DNA from: Thecaphora thlaspeos
Lineage: Eukaryota; Basidiomycota; Ustilaginomycetes; Urocystidales; Glomosporiaceae
Direction: 5' to 3'
NCBI GenBank assembly: GCA_900291925.1
Contig: UWYS01000007.1
Location: 186,001-250,000 of the forward strand
DNA length: 64,000 nucleotides
Shown: one piece after another, positions 12,401 to 21,516 of the stretch
Numbering within the stretch: position 1 is the first letter of the stretch
Layout of the letters: each line of letters starts with the position of its first letter
Translations under genes and position numbers: made by a program
The notes under the pieces: model-generated
Database searches by the model: none
Told to the model about the DNA's origin: nothing
Seen by the model: only the letters and a program-made list of their open reading frames with translations

Positions 12401-13029
12401 GCTGCGGTCGGCGCTGGTACTGTGGAGGCCGCAATCGTAGATGTGGTGGAGGCGGCGGCGGCGGCGGCGGTCCGCAGCGAGCCAGGTGTCGAGCTAGAGG
12501 TAGAGCTGTCTTGGGGCTGTGTCATGCCAAGGAGGTCCTCTAGCTCGATCGCAGGCGGCCTCGCTGCTTGAGACTGGCTTGCCTCTGCCCTTTGAGCTTG
12601 TCGCTGCTCCTCTTCTGCTTCGATCATGGCAAGCATCTCCTGCTCGTCGTCGTCGTCGGTACTGGCCGGCGGTGCTCTATTAGACCGGCTCTGGGCATTC
12701 TCCTCTTCATCCCTGAGCAGTTGGTCCACGTCGTGGAAGCTATGCAGGGACAGGTGGTCGTCGTGATGGCTGTGCATGATGACGGCGGACTGTGCGCGTG
12801 CGAATGCGGGCGGGCGTGTTGCGAGCTGGTTGAGAGCCTTTTGCGCTGCTGAGGCCGAGGGGGATGTTGCGGAGAATGGAGTGCGAGTGGTTTTTGATAG
12901 CGATGGTAGGTTGCTGTCGATATCTGCGAGCGGAGCATCGGACTTGTCGTCGTTGAAGAGGGACGATGGTTTGACGGGATCAAAGGGACCACCGTCGAGG
13001 ATGCCGTTGCTCTCGAGCTGGACGGACAT
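9493..13029 (-). CDS. CTF18: Ctf18, large subunit of the alternative RFC clamp loader
   Basis: Single uninterrupted exon of 1178 aa. After a disordered N-terminus comes the AAA+ module: MWVDRYRPKRFTELLGDERV (RFC box), Walker A SGPPGLGKTTLAHVIAQHAG near residue 525, Walker B LVVIDEIDG, and sensor-type ICVCNDLYAPALRPLRP. The protein ends with YRYHEGFSNAVRRPVKMSALL, which matches the conserved Ctf18 tail that binds Dcc1/Ctf8. Ctf18-RFC loads PCNA at forks and supports sister-chromatid cohesion. Ser/Thr/Ala-rich stretches in the first 300 residues and a Gly-rich insert upstream of Walker A look lineage-specific. The start ATG at 13029 opens the frame. Confidence 0.95.
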   Translation of the reverse strand: MSVQLESNGILDGGPFDPVKPSSLFNDDKSDAPLADIDSNLPSLSKTTRTPFSATSPSASAAQKALNQLATRPPAFARAQSAVIMHSHHDDHLSLHSFHDVDQLLRDEEENAQSRSNRAPPASTDDDDEQEMLAMIEAEEEQRQAQRAEASQSQAARPPAIELEDLLGMTQPQDSSTSSSTPGSLRTAAAAAASTTSTIAASTVPAPTAATTTASETHKPAALSALERVQAEMDLESGAAAQLDLPSCAQAGPSGSNAIGSSSSIDVEDHSSSSRTATSSTTARNPSCNVTTTGIPKYIPAGFAYATSFDGKELRFERQKRLKAWKPSAIYADTRVENLISRPIYQLRNLIEATKALEVVERQEAADAAAFAALVATEGAGKNESPTKSGSGRKDRKSGQMWVDRYRPKRFTELLGDERVHRDLLGWLKEWDECVFKRKNLRKQRHRQYLKNKWAASNSFNGGGASSEAGPAAGAGAGRSTSAPNAAGAMGAGLPGGGGFGADGGRPPWKDPYGRPSERVLMVSGPPGLGKTTLAHVIAQHAGYNVFELNASDARTAGAVEDLIRMALESGSLKDPRPTLVVIDEIDGAQGGGAGSSANAGEGAGFVRALVRLIENGKGPATRGDGDGSSFRRKAHGGKGKKKGHKPLLRPIICVCNDLYAPALRPLRPLAKLIRFNKAPTSIVVKRLREICEIEGVEADTRGLSLLCELTGGDVRACINALEFAKTKNLYLTEAAVRNAAVGIKDTGTTVHGVWEMLFRTQNPKEKIKSSTKGHQSGHIEAGGGSDKAAPWNNQNVTRRSASMGVGLGQARKGDAVMVDRLLHEISSCNEYDKLAQGCFEHYPHLRASDDGWNRYRVAHEWLDFGQAISSKAWSNSSFELLAYMPWSFVPWHLLFASVGNALPEYPRTDYEMYLKTTAYLEIATTLHDGLPPGLRTQFNRQTIHLELGPTLARIVAPELKPINNAITSTAERATLARLVDVMLGLNLSLVQDSSESDTTSLVWKMNPPLEVFNLFEGKANDSSMTGRGKTRLAVRAIVAREMEKEKTRRALATASKTDGDVGTEGPETTADKAMSVYRNGGQKAHLANDVAKGKVAKDFFGRIIVPKSVPVAAKMVEIPEGMHKRPSTGEAADQSGNKKARHDDAKTKREGGLKVFYRYHEGFSNAVRRPVKMSALL

Positions 13030-14094
13030 GGCGCAGCTCTGTGTGAATGGGCGTGCTGCCTCCTGTCAGGGCTTTCGATGGGATGCGGTGGGGAAGAAGA
13101 GGGATAGAGAGCGGTGAGGCGGGTTCGAGGAGAGTGAGTGAGTAGGAGAGTGGGAGTGGGAGATTGTGCCAGAGTGAGAGAGTGAGGTGAGAGAGAGGCG
13201 GGCAGAGGGAGCTTTCCGCCCGTCCTGGTCAACCAGCCTGCCAGCCTGCCTGCCAGCCTGCCTGCCTGCCAGCCAGCCAACTTGCTTGCCTGCAACGCGT
13301 GGCGGTTGCTCTTGGAGCAATGTGCGCGTCGCGCTCATGGACCGTGCGCGCTGTGGCAGCAGTCTCAATCAATTTCCAGCACCCGCCAGCGGAAGCGCGA
13401 GGGCACCAGCTGAGTGACGGAGCTTTTTCCTAGTCCACTCCGCCTCTTCTACGTCGTCCTGTACAGAGCCATGCGATCCCGCCGCCAAGTTGGCCTGTCA
13501 TCAAGCGAACGCTCATCGCCATGACTGCCTCGTCCATCGCTTGCCACCGTTCGGAGCTGCTCCAGCTTTCCGACGCCGAGACTGACTGAACAAGTCGAGT
13601 GTCGAAGCCAGGCGGCGGCGGGGTGGGCTCTCTTTGTCGGCTGCTGGCTCTCCCCAACGTCGGCCCGCAGATCCCCTGTTCAAGGCCACCGCCACCACAA
13701 GCCACCCCCGCACAGCCTCACACACCTCTTTCGAAGGGCCGGAGGACTTCGAGGCTACCCTGCTTTGGGTCAAGGACGGAGCGCTGGTCGCAATCTAGGG
13801 ATCCTAGAATAGATCGAGGGGAATGTCCCGCTGCCCGAACAAGGCGGACAGGAGTAGCAACACAAAGAAAATGGACACGCTGCCTTTCGGCGCCCACTTG
13901 AAGGATCAGAACAACTTCGCAGCATCGTCAAAACGTCCGAGCAAACGACTCCTTCCTGGTCTGATATGGCCATGTGTGAAATGTCCAGAGCACGGCTTAC
14001 CTCGACTCGACCGCTATATAGTTACAAAGGCTGCTTATACTGTTGCGCTGGCTTCGAACTTCTCCCTTCCTGCGTTCCATACAAACGACCTCCC
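13030..14094. other. Intergenic: upstream of CTF18 and downstream of MSS51
   Basis: No ORF with coding character. Contains a CCTG/CCAG simple repeat at 13233..13291. Presumed to hold the CTF18 promoter and the MSS51 3' UTR. Confidence 0.6.
13233..13291. repeat. CCTG/CCAG tetranucleotide repeat
   Basis: Interleaved CCTG and CCAG units, roughly 14 tetramers, about 200 nt upstream of the CTF18 start codon. Confidence 0.85.
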
Positions 14095-16117
14095 CTATTG
14101 ACCGGTGGGGCCCTGAATGTCGTACCTCTTGCCTCGCACCGCCCACAGGCCCCAGTTGGCCTTGACCGCCACTCGAGGGTCGAAGTCGGCTGTGTCGCCA
14201 GGCGCAGGAGAGGGAGAGAGAGAGAGAAAGAAATGGGGTCAGTGTCGATCGATCGACCTTCCGCTTCTGTGCTGCTCACTACTCACCGACTGCCCACTGC
14301 TGGCTCGCAAACACGTTCTCGCCGGGGGTGATGAGCCAGTCGAACTCGCCACGCACGCCCTCGACGCTCTCAAACGCCAGCACGTCACGCTCCACGTCGG
14401 CCGGTGAGAAGCCGGTGGCCACCAGGGCACAGCGCGTCGAAAGGATCTGTCCCAGAGCCTTGGCCCACTCGCGCTGCGCCTGCACCACAGGCGCCGTCGT
14501 CAGCGCCGTGTAGGCATCGCCGCGCGGCGAGGCATAGACGGGCGCCGGCTCCTGCGCCGGAACGTCGCCGCCCGCCGGCTGCACAGAGGCGTCGACCGTG
14601 TACGATCTCAGGACCGGCGCTTCCGAAGCCGAGGGAGAGGGAGCGTCGCCAAACGCCTCTCGCTCGCGCTGCTGCTCAGCCATCTGTGCAGCGACCGCTT
14701 CGACCGCCTCATCGGCCGCCTTGGCCGCCGACGCATCGGTCGACTCGGCACCCTCGGCCCCCGCGGCGTGGTAGGTGCTGCGCGCCGCCGCCATCCGTCT
14801 CTCGTCATCGCGGTCCTCCTGCCTAGCCCGGTCGGCCTCCTCGACAGCGACCTGGCTCGGGAAGCCGAAGCCGGGGCTGAAGGCGAAGAAGACGTCGGTG
14901 TACGAATCGAACGGCTCGAACTGCGCGTGGACCTGCTCGTACTTGGACTGGATCGTGGTGATCGTCAAGCCCTCGGAGACGACGACGGTGCGCGAAGGGA
15001 CGCCAAAGTTGCTGCGGCGGGTGCGGCCCTTGTGCATGGAGATGGCGCCTGACCCGGGCTCGGCGCGGTGGCCGCCCTCTGCCTGCTGCTGCTGATGCTG
15101 GGCGTGGTGCTGGGTGTCGGCGCTCTTGTCGCTCGGCAGCGGCGCCTCGGGCCCAATCAGGTAGATGTGGAAGGGGACGTTGGGGAACATGTAGGTGAGC
15201 TGATCCCACACGGCGGGCGGGAGCGAGGCCTCAGCGCGCGAGCCAACGACAAAGATGCGCATCACGTCGAGCGATGGCTTGTCGCCGACCTTTGGGTGGA
15301 GCGTCTGGCGCAGCGCAATCATGCTGCGCAGCCCTTCGTGTGTGAGGCGGCGGCTGCGCTTGGTGTAGGGGCTGTTCTCGTGGACGACGGCGCCGATGGT
15401 GGTGGGGAAGGTGAGAAGCTTACTAACGTGTCGTCGGCTACGGTCCGACTCAATCGAGTTGAAGTTGCGCGTATAGAAGAAGACGTCCCAGTTGGACATG
15501 TTGATCGTCTCCTCGAAGCCCTGTGGTCCGGGCAGCTTGAACTCGAGCATCTCCCTGCCGCTGCGGAGGTCGTGCTCGTCCTCGTTGGACTCGCGCAGGC
15601 GTACGACGTACTTTGCGTGCTCGGTGTCCTCGGCCCACTCCTTTTCGCTGTAGTGAGTGGGCCAGCCGCAGTCGGGGCACTCGAAGTTCACCAGCCTGCG
15701 GACCTTGTACTTGGACATGCTGACAGGGCAGGGCGCTAGGGAGCGGATGCGCTGTCCGCGCGCCCGAATGGCGGGGATGGGCGACTGGCTGAAAGGGTGG
15801 AAGAGGTTGTCTTGCGAAAGGACGGGAGGCTTGCGCTGCGGTGCGGCGAAGGGATTGGCCTTCGCGTCTGCGTCCTTGACCTTTCCCCTTCTGAAGATGG
15901 AGAGGCCAAAGATGGAGCGCGTCTGCTGCTGGCGGGATGCTGCGTTGGTGACAGCTGCCGATGCTGCTGCTAATGTCGAAGAGGTCGAGGGGCGGAAGGA
16001 GGTGGCCGCCGGTAGCTGGGATGCGGCGCCGGTGAAGAAGGAGCCGGGAAGCGTCCTGCCCGAGCGCGCAATCATGGCGGCGGCGGCAGCTGACGAGGCG
16101 GAAGGTGTCGGCCTCAT
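14095..16117 (-). CDS. MSS51: Mss51-like mitochondrial translational activator of COX1
   Basis: Exon 1 is 16117..14287 and exon 2 is 14189..14095, giving 641 aa; the 97-nt intron 14286..14190 has GTGAGT and ACAG boundaries. Without splicing the frame ends at once, while the spliced tail reads ADFDPRVAVKANWGLWAVRGKRYD, matching the conserved Mss51 C-terminus, so the splice is well supported. The N-terminus is Ala/Ser/Arg-rich and mitochondrial-targeting-like. A MYND-type zinc region around residues 128-160 holds CPVSMSKYKVRRLVNFECPDC; its two Cys-Pro pairs fit the heme regulatory motifs described for Mss51. The core has SNWDVFFYTRNFNSIESDRS and LTFPTTIGAVVHENSPYTK. In yeast Mss51 activates COX1 mRNA translation and couples it to complex IV assembly and heme/oxygen sensing. 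Start chosen at the first ATG (MRPTPSASS); the frame upstream lacks ATG. Confidence 0.92.
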
Positions 16118-16601
16118 GTTGAGCGGGCGGGCGTCCGGGCGGTAGGATGGGAAGGGGTGGGATGGGATGGAGGCAGGGATGGAAGGCGGGCGGGCGGGCG
16201 TCGAAGTCAGGTCAGCCAGCAGCCTCACTATCGAAGAAAGTGGAGATTTTCCCGTTCCTTCGCTCGTCGGGCTGCCCGCGTCGCCGCGATCAGACGAGAA
16301 CCCTTCATCGGGACGAAGGGGTTGAGCCAGTTCTCCACAATCGACTTTCCAGCAGACCCGATGCGAAGGTTCAAGTCACGGAGGTACACGGGCCACGCCC
16401 ACAGAAGTGCCCTTCTCGAGGCGAGGCAGCCAGACCGGGGCCTCGGTGTTGTCCTCTCCATACCTCTTCTCGTCCCCCCCTCCCTCCCTCGATCTTCCAT
16501 TCTCCATTCTCCATCCTCCATTCTCCATCCTCCATCCTTCATCCTCCATCCTCCGTCATCTCCGTTCGCTCCACCAGCCTCGGCATCCGCCCGTCACCGC
16601 C
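16118..16601. promoter_or_regulatory. Divergent intergenic region between MSS51 and VPS23
   Basis: About 480 nt between divergent start codons. The VPS23-proximal half carries a CCATTCT/CCATCCT heptamer array. No other gene seen. Confidence 0.5.
16495..16553. repeat. CTCCATY heptamer tandem array
   Basis: About eight imperfect 7-nt units (TCCATTC/TCCATCC) immediately upstream of the VPS23 start, probably in its promoter or 5' leader. Confidence 0.85.
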
Positions 16602-18736
16602 ATGGACCACGCCGTCGTCCAGCGCTGGCTGCGACAGGTACTCACACCCTACAGCGACCCGCAGCGCACCTACGTCGACGTCGACGCCGCCCTCATCGCC
16701 CTCTCGTCCCTCTCGCCAAAGACGGAGCCGTTCACCTACAACGATGGACGCACACAGCTCCTCATCACACTCAGCGGCACCATCCCCGTAAACTACAGGG
16801 GCGCAACCTACAACATCCCCGTGGCCTACTGGATGCCCAAGGAGTATCCCTCGCAGCCCCCGCTCGCCTTTGTCGTCCCCACACCCGACATGCTCGTGCG
16901 CAAGGGCGTCAATGTGGATCCTAGCGGCGAGATCAGGGGGCCATATCTCGCACGTTGGGCGGCAAAGCCGGAAGCCTGTAACCTGCTCGACCTCATTCGA
17001 GACTGCCAGCACATGTTCGGCCAGGAGCCACCCGTGTATGCGAGGCCAAAGGCCCACCCCTCAGCCAACGCGGCTGGAGACCCATCGGCTCGGGCCAGCC
17101 CAAGCCCCAGCTCGAATGCAGCAGCACAGATCGGATCGGAAGGCTCCTTTCAGAGAACCCAGCACAGCAGCGATGCCAGGGACCGCCCTCCTCCGCCAGC
17201 GCCAGGGCAGCCCGCCAACGGTCCCGGCCAAGCAGCAGCTGGCGGGGGAAGATCAGCTACTGGCCCGCCGCCGCATCGACCGTCAAAACCTTCCCAATCG
17301 CCCGAAGCTCTCGTCAGTGAGGATCCACGATACGCCTCGTACGCCAACGGCAACGGCGACCGCAACTCGCTGCCCTATGGCCAGCAAGCAGGGCCGCCGC
17401 CTTCGTACTTTGCATCGCCGCAGCGCTCTGTCTCGAACGACTACTCAAAGGAAGCGCAGCTCAACGCGGCTTCTCGGAATCGCTGCCAGCAGGAGCCTGC
17501 CCGCTCGACCTCCCTGCACAGCTCCACTGGCTCGCTCCAGATATTCTCGTCGTCACAGGAACAAGGGCCCGTGGGGTGCTCGGTCCAGCAACGGCAGTCA
17601 TGGGACGGCCGTTCACATTTGTCATATCAGCAGCCGGCGCAGCCGCCCTTCAAACATCAGCAGCAGCAGCAACCCCACCCGTCGCAACAGCAGCAACGAG
17701 GCGGACCTCCGCTACCGCAGTCGCCAGACACAATGCGCGGCGCACAACCCTACCACTTGCAGTCCCACAGCCAGTCAGACCGGAAGCCGCCCTACCTGAA
17801 ATGCGGTGCGCAATCAATAGCCTCGTACACCGCCTTTTCTCAGCAGCAGCAGCAGCCGTATCTGCAAGAGCAAAGGCAGGGGCAGCAGCCTCTCCGACAA
17901 GCACCATACCACGGTGGCGGTCCACCACAGGACCCTCAACGTCAGCAGCAGCCGCAATTGCAGTCCTCAGCGGCGAGTCAATCACTGCCGCCCCAGATTC
18001 TGCCGCCCAAGCGTCGCCAAGCTAACCTTATGGACGCACTAGACGAAGACGGAAACAGCGGCACCGGTGCCTCTGCTGCTGCGGCAGGCTCGGCATCCCA
18101 GACACCGGCAGCAGGGCCGCCGCCTCCGCGTCCGCCGAACCCGGAGCTGCTAGCGATGCACGACCGGCTGCTGAGCAAGATCGATTCGCGGCTCGCTGCT
18201 CTCTCTGCGTCGCTGGAGCAGTCGAATCAGCACCTGCAGGTGCTCTCATCGGACCTGGACCGGGGCCGGCCGGCGATTGAGGACGAGATGCGTCGGCTCG
18301 AAGCGGTACGCGACGTGTGCCGGATCACGGGTGACCGGCTCGAGGCGACGACGACAGAGGCGCAGAAGCGAATCGAAACGCTGAGGAACAAGGAGGATCC
18401 GGACGTCGACGGGATGGTGCTGGCCACCAGTATCGTCGGGAACCAGTGAGTGTCTGCGGTGTCTGAGCTTGTCACGAGATATGGCTTTGGTTGCTGATGA
18501 TGCGTACGCACCGCCTTGCACTTCCCCTGTGGCGGCGGCGTGTTGACAGGCTGGTGGACCTGGTGGCCGAGGACAATGCGATCGAGGACGCCATGTACCA
18601 GCTGGGACGGGCGCTCAACGCAGAGCGGATCGAGCTGGACCGGTTCCTCAAGCAGACGCGGATGCTGGCGCGCGAACAGCTCATGAAACGTGCCCTTGTG
18701 CACAAGATCGTCGAGGGTATGAACTGGCAGTCGTGA
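16602..18736 (+). CDS. VPS23: Vps23/TSG101, ESCRT-I ubiquitin-binding subunit
   Basis: Exon 1 is 16602..18445 and exon 2 is 18550..18736, giving 676 aa; the intron 18446..18549 has GTGAGT and ACAG boundaries. An N-terminal UEV domain (about residues 1-145) shows TYNDGRTQLLITLSGTIPV, YNIPVAYWMPKEYPSQPPLA and GPYLARW; UEV binds ubiquitin and P(T/S)AP motifs but lacks the E2 catalytic Cys. A long Pro/Gln-rich linker with several CAG-coded poly-Gln runs follows, then a coiled coil (LLSKIDSRLAALSASLEQSN). Exon 2 encodes the steadiness box (QLVDLVAEDNAIEDAMYQLG to the C-terminus), so the intron separates the stalk from the S-box. The role is sorting of ubiquitinated cargo into multivesicular bodies. 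The linker is longer than in yeast Vps23 (about 385 aa) or human TSG101 (about 390 aa). Confidence 0.95.
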
Positions 18737-19203
18737 GGGCCGGTCTCACGCTCAGCCCTTGTCTCTGCCTTCTCAATCCATTTCACTTGCTTCTCTTCCC
18801 AGTTTCGGCCTCTCTGTGGTCTTTGCTGCGCTCAGTTGGTGTGCTAAGCGCTGTCGTTGATGGAGTTGGAGGTGTTGGTGGTTTTGGTGGCTAGAGGCTT
18901 GGGCGGACGCTATTTGTCCTCGTGCCTGTTGTCGGTCGAAGGAGCAGGCAAGCGGACCGTAGCTAGACGAAAGCGACAGAAAAAAGGGTCCGAAAATGTG
19001 GAGGGAAAGGCAGACACCTTTTTTGGACGTTGCGAGCAGCGGCCTCGGCCGTGTCGCGCTTGGGCCACACCTGTCAGTCACCCGTTCGCCACTTCGATCC
19101 TCCGCCTCGACCTCCATCTTCAGCCTCGCTCGACCAGCAGCAACCTGCCCGCAGACGCTCCACCTAAACGACAAGGGGAGGAACGTCACCACAGCGTCTC
19201 GCC
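18737..19203. other. Intergenic between VPS23 and SAE2
   Basis: 467 nt; VPS23 3' UTR plus the presumed SAE2 promoter. No other feature seen. Confidence 0.6.
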
Positions 19204-21192
19204 ATGACACCGTCTCCAGCCTCCGCTGCCGCACCGATACAAACCTCCTTCACAGTCACACTCACTGCGCAGCAGCTCCAAACGCTCCGCCACGCTCAGT
19301 CCAGCATCAGCTCTATCCTCTCCACCATCGAAGCAACCACCACCGACCACCCCCTACCCAACTCTCAAGCAGCCTCAGCTCTGACACGTACCGCACTCTC
19401 CACCCTTTCGCACGCACCACAGCATTCAGCCAGCCCCGACACCAGCTCGGACAGAGTAGCAGAGCTCGAGACCCAAATCAAACACCTCAATGCCGATCTT
19501 CACAATCTACAGCATCGCTACGACGACGAACGCAAAGGCTGGGACGACTTCAAAGAGTGGTGGCTCGCAGCGGTGAGCAAGAGGGAGAGGAAGAAGAGGA
19601 AACGATCGCATCGATACCGCACCGCCACCGACGGCGAGGATGGCGACGGGTCGGGCGGCTTGGGCAGGTTGAGTGAGAAGGACAGAGAACTGTGCAGGAA
19701 AGTCGGGCTCAAACTTGACGAGGCTCCCCTCAGGGCTGCACCTGCGTCGACTAGAGAGGGACACGAAGGTGGCGCAAGAGGGGACGCGCGTGCGGACCGC
19801 CAAGATCAAGAGAAACAACAGCTGCCGAGCCCGGTGAGGGATCTATCGTCATCGTCATTTGTCCTCCCGACGGGACCCAGCCGTAGTGGCCATCCTCAGT
19901 CACCGATACGCTCGGCCGTGCCAGGTACCGTCGAGCCACAGGATGCAGGGACATCAGTAGCACCAGCACCAGCACCAACACTACCATCAGCACCGACAGC
20001 GACACCAATACCCGCACCGACAGAAGCATCAATAGCAGCACCAACACCAGCAACACCGCGACCTTCTGTGAACACATCATCAACAACAGGTCCTGCGATA
20101 GTAGCGGCAACGGCAACAGCAGCGACAGCGGCTGCACATCTGGCCGCAGCAGGGGCAATGGCGACGCCGTCTCTACCTCGCCGAACGCCATGGCAGGCCA
20201 AGACACAGAGCGAACGGCCGCGCAGGCGGGCGGCCGACCTGGCTGCAGCTGTATCGGAGCGCCGCAGAATGGCTGCATCCACCTCCATCAGTGCCGCAAC
20301 GACACCGGTCCGACGCGGCGCAGACACAGCTGGAGAGGCCACAGACCGGTCCACGACGACGTCGGACAGCCTAATGAGCAAGATCAACGACGCCGCCGCA
20401 AACATCATGACGCGGAGCGAACCGCGTTTGGCTCGCGTTTCGATCGTCGCGGCCGAATCTCCTACCTCCTCTCCGCCGCTTCCCAGAGGTCTTCATGGCC
20501 CGCTATCCGTCTCAGCCGACGTATCAGCAGCAGCGGCGCCCGAGACGCCCTCCCAGAACCGCGCACGTATCCGCGCCTCACGCGCCGCCGAGATGGCCCA
20601 GCTACGGGCCGACCCGTTCAAGAACAAGGGCAAGGGCCGGTACGCACGCGAGGTCCCGCAGGATGGACAAGGGCGGCCCACGATCAACCAGCAGTTCCGC
20701 ATCGACAGCGACCGCAACGACGGCGTGACGCACGCCTTTGTCGGGAGCGAGAGGAAGAAGGCGACGCGGAAGCAGATGCATGCGCTCGACTGCGATTGTT
20801 GCAAGGATTACTGGGAGAACATCGGACCGTTGCCGCCGAAAGCTGGACCGGTGCGACGGGCCAACGAGCGTAGCAGTAACGGTGGCGGCGACGAAGGGTC
20901 GAGCCGCTCTCCTGAAAGGGATGGAAAGGGACCCGCGGACTTCGACAGCATGGACAAGGAGGAGGGGAGAGAGGGTGAGGCTGAGAGGGAACGGGAAGCC
21001 GAGATCCAAGCGCGTAAGCAGGTCACCAGTCGACACCGCGGATGGGGTCTTCCAGACGCGACGCCGCCCGGCTACTGGAATATCAACTTCCCCGACACAC
21101 AGCAGCAGGAGGAGATTAACGAGCTGGCGAAGAAGGAGACGGAGAAGAAGCGCAAGAGGGTCGCAAATGATCCGAGGTTCGTCAAGCGGTAG
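19204..21192 (+). CDS. Sae2/CtIP/Ctp1-type DNA end-resection factor
   Basis: Intronless, 662 aa. A helical N-terminal segment (about residues 80-120, VAELETQIKHLNADLHNLQH) suits the family's tetramerising coiled coil. The middle is a disordered Ala/Pro/Thr-rich region. The C-terminal domain identifies the family: CDCC at about residues 530-533 supplies a CxxC pair in the context ERKKATRKQMHALDCDCCKD, and SRHRGWGLPDATPPGYWNIN followed by FPDTQ reproduces the RHR and TPP.FW..FP.TQ signature of CtIP/Sae2/Ctp1. These proteins, phosphorylated by CDK, stimulate Mre11-Rad50 nuclease to start resection at double-strand breaks. Sequence outside the C-terminus is very divergent, so automated annotation probably calls it hypothetical. 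Identification rests on this motif. Confidence 0.85.
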   Translation: MTPSPASAAAPIQTSFTVTLTAQQLQTLRHAQSSISSILSTIEATTTDHPLPNSQAASALTRTALSTLSHAPQHSASPDTSSDRVAELETQIKHLNADLHNLQHRYDDERKGWDDFKEWWLAAVSKRERKKRKRSHRYRTATDGEDGDGSGGLGRLSEKDRELCRKVGLKLDEAPLRAAPASTREGHEGGARGDARADRQDQEKQQLPSPVRDLSSSSFVLPTGPSRSGHPQSPIRSAVPGTVEPQDAGTSVAPAPAPTLPSAPTATPIPAPTEASIAAPTPATPRPSVNTSSTTGPAIVAATATAATAAAHLAAAGAMATPSLPRRTPWQAKTQSERPRRRAADLAAAVSERRRMAASTSISAATTPVRRGADTAGEATDRSTTTSDSLMSKINDAAANIMTRSEPRLARVSIVAAESPTSSPPLPRGLHGPLSVSADVSAAAAPETPSQNRARIRASRAAEMAQLRADPFKNKGKGRYAREVPQDGQGRPTINQQFRIDSDRNDGVTHAFVGSERKKATRKQMHALDCDCCKDYWENIGPLPPKAGPVRRANERSSNGGGDEGSSRSPERDGKGPADFDSMDKEEGREGEAEREREAEIQARKQVTSRHRGWGLPDATPPGYWNINFPDTQQQEEINELAKKETEKKRKRVANDPRFVKR

Positions 21193-21516
21193 CACGTTGG
21201 GCCGGCCGGCAGAGGTGGGAAGGGAGGCGTGACACGAATTCACGAGATCGCAATGCAACAGAAGACAGTGCCTACCTCTTCTTGACCCGATGCCAGCCCC
21301 ATGGATTGAGGGAATGTAGCAATGGGAAAGTAGTGTAGCCGTTGGGAACAAGGAGCGGCAAGGCGTGTGAGGCACGGGAAGTCAGTCGCGTCGTCGACGG
21401 ACCGTGCATGGCAGAGCTCCTGTTCTTCCCAACTCAGCCCCGCCGATCTTCTGACTTGTGAGCCACCACCATTCTCCTCCCCCGGCCTTCCGACACTACA
21501 TTCGCCCGCGGCCACG
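21193..21516. other. Intergenic between SAE2 and ISC1
   Basis: 324 nt; 3' UTR of the upstream gene and presumed ISC1 promoter. Nothing else seen. Confidence 0.6.

Noticed and set aside
16290..16395. tRNA-like B-box (GGTTCAAGTC) near the MSS51/VPS23 promoter
   Set aside because: No matching A box at the right spacing and no acceptor or T-stem pairing.
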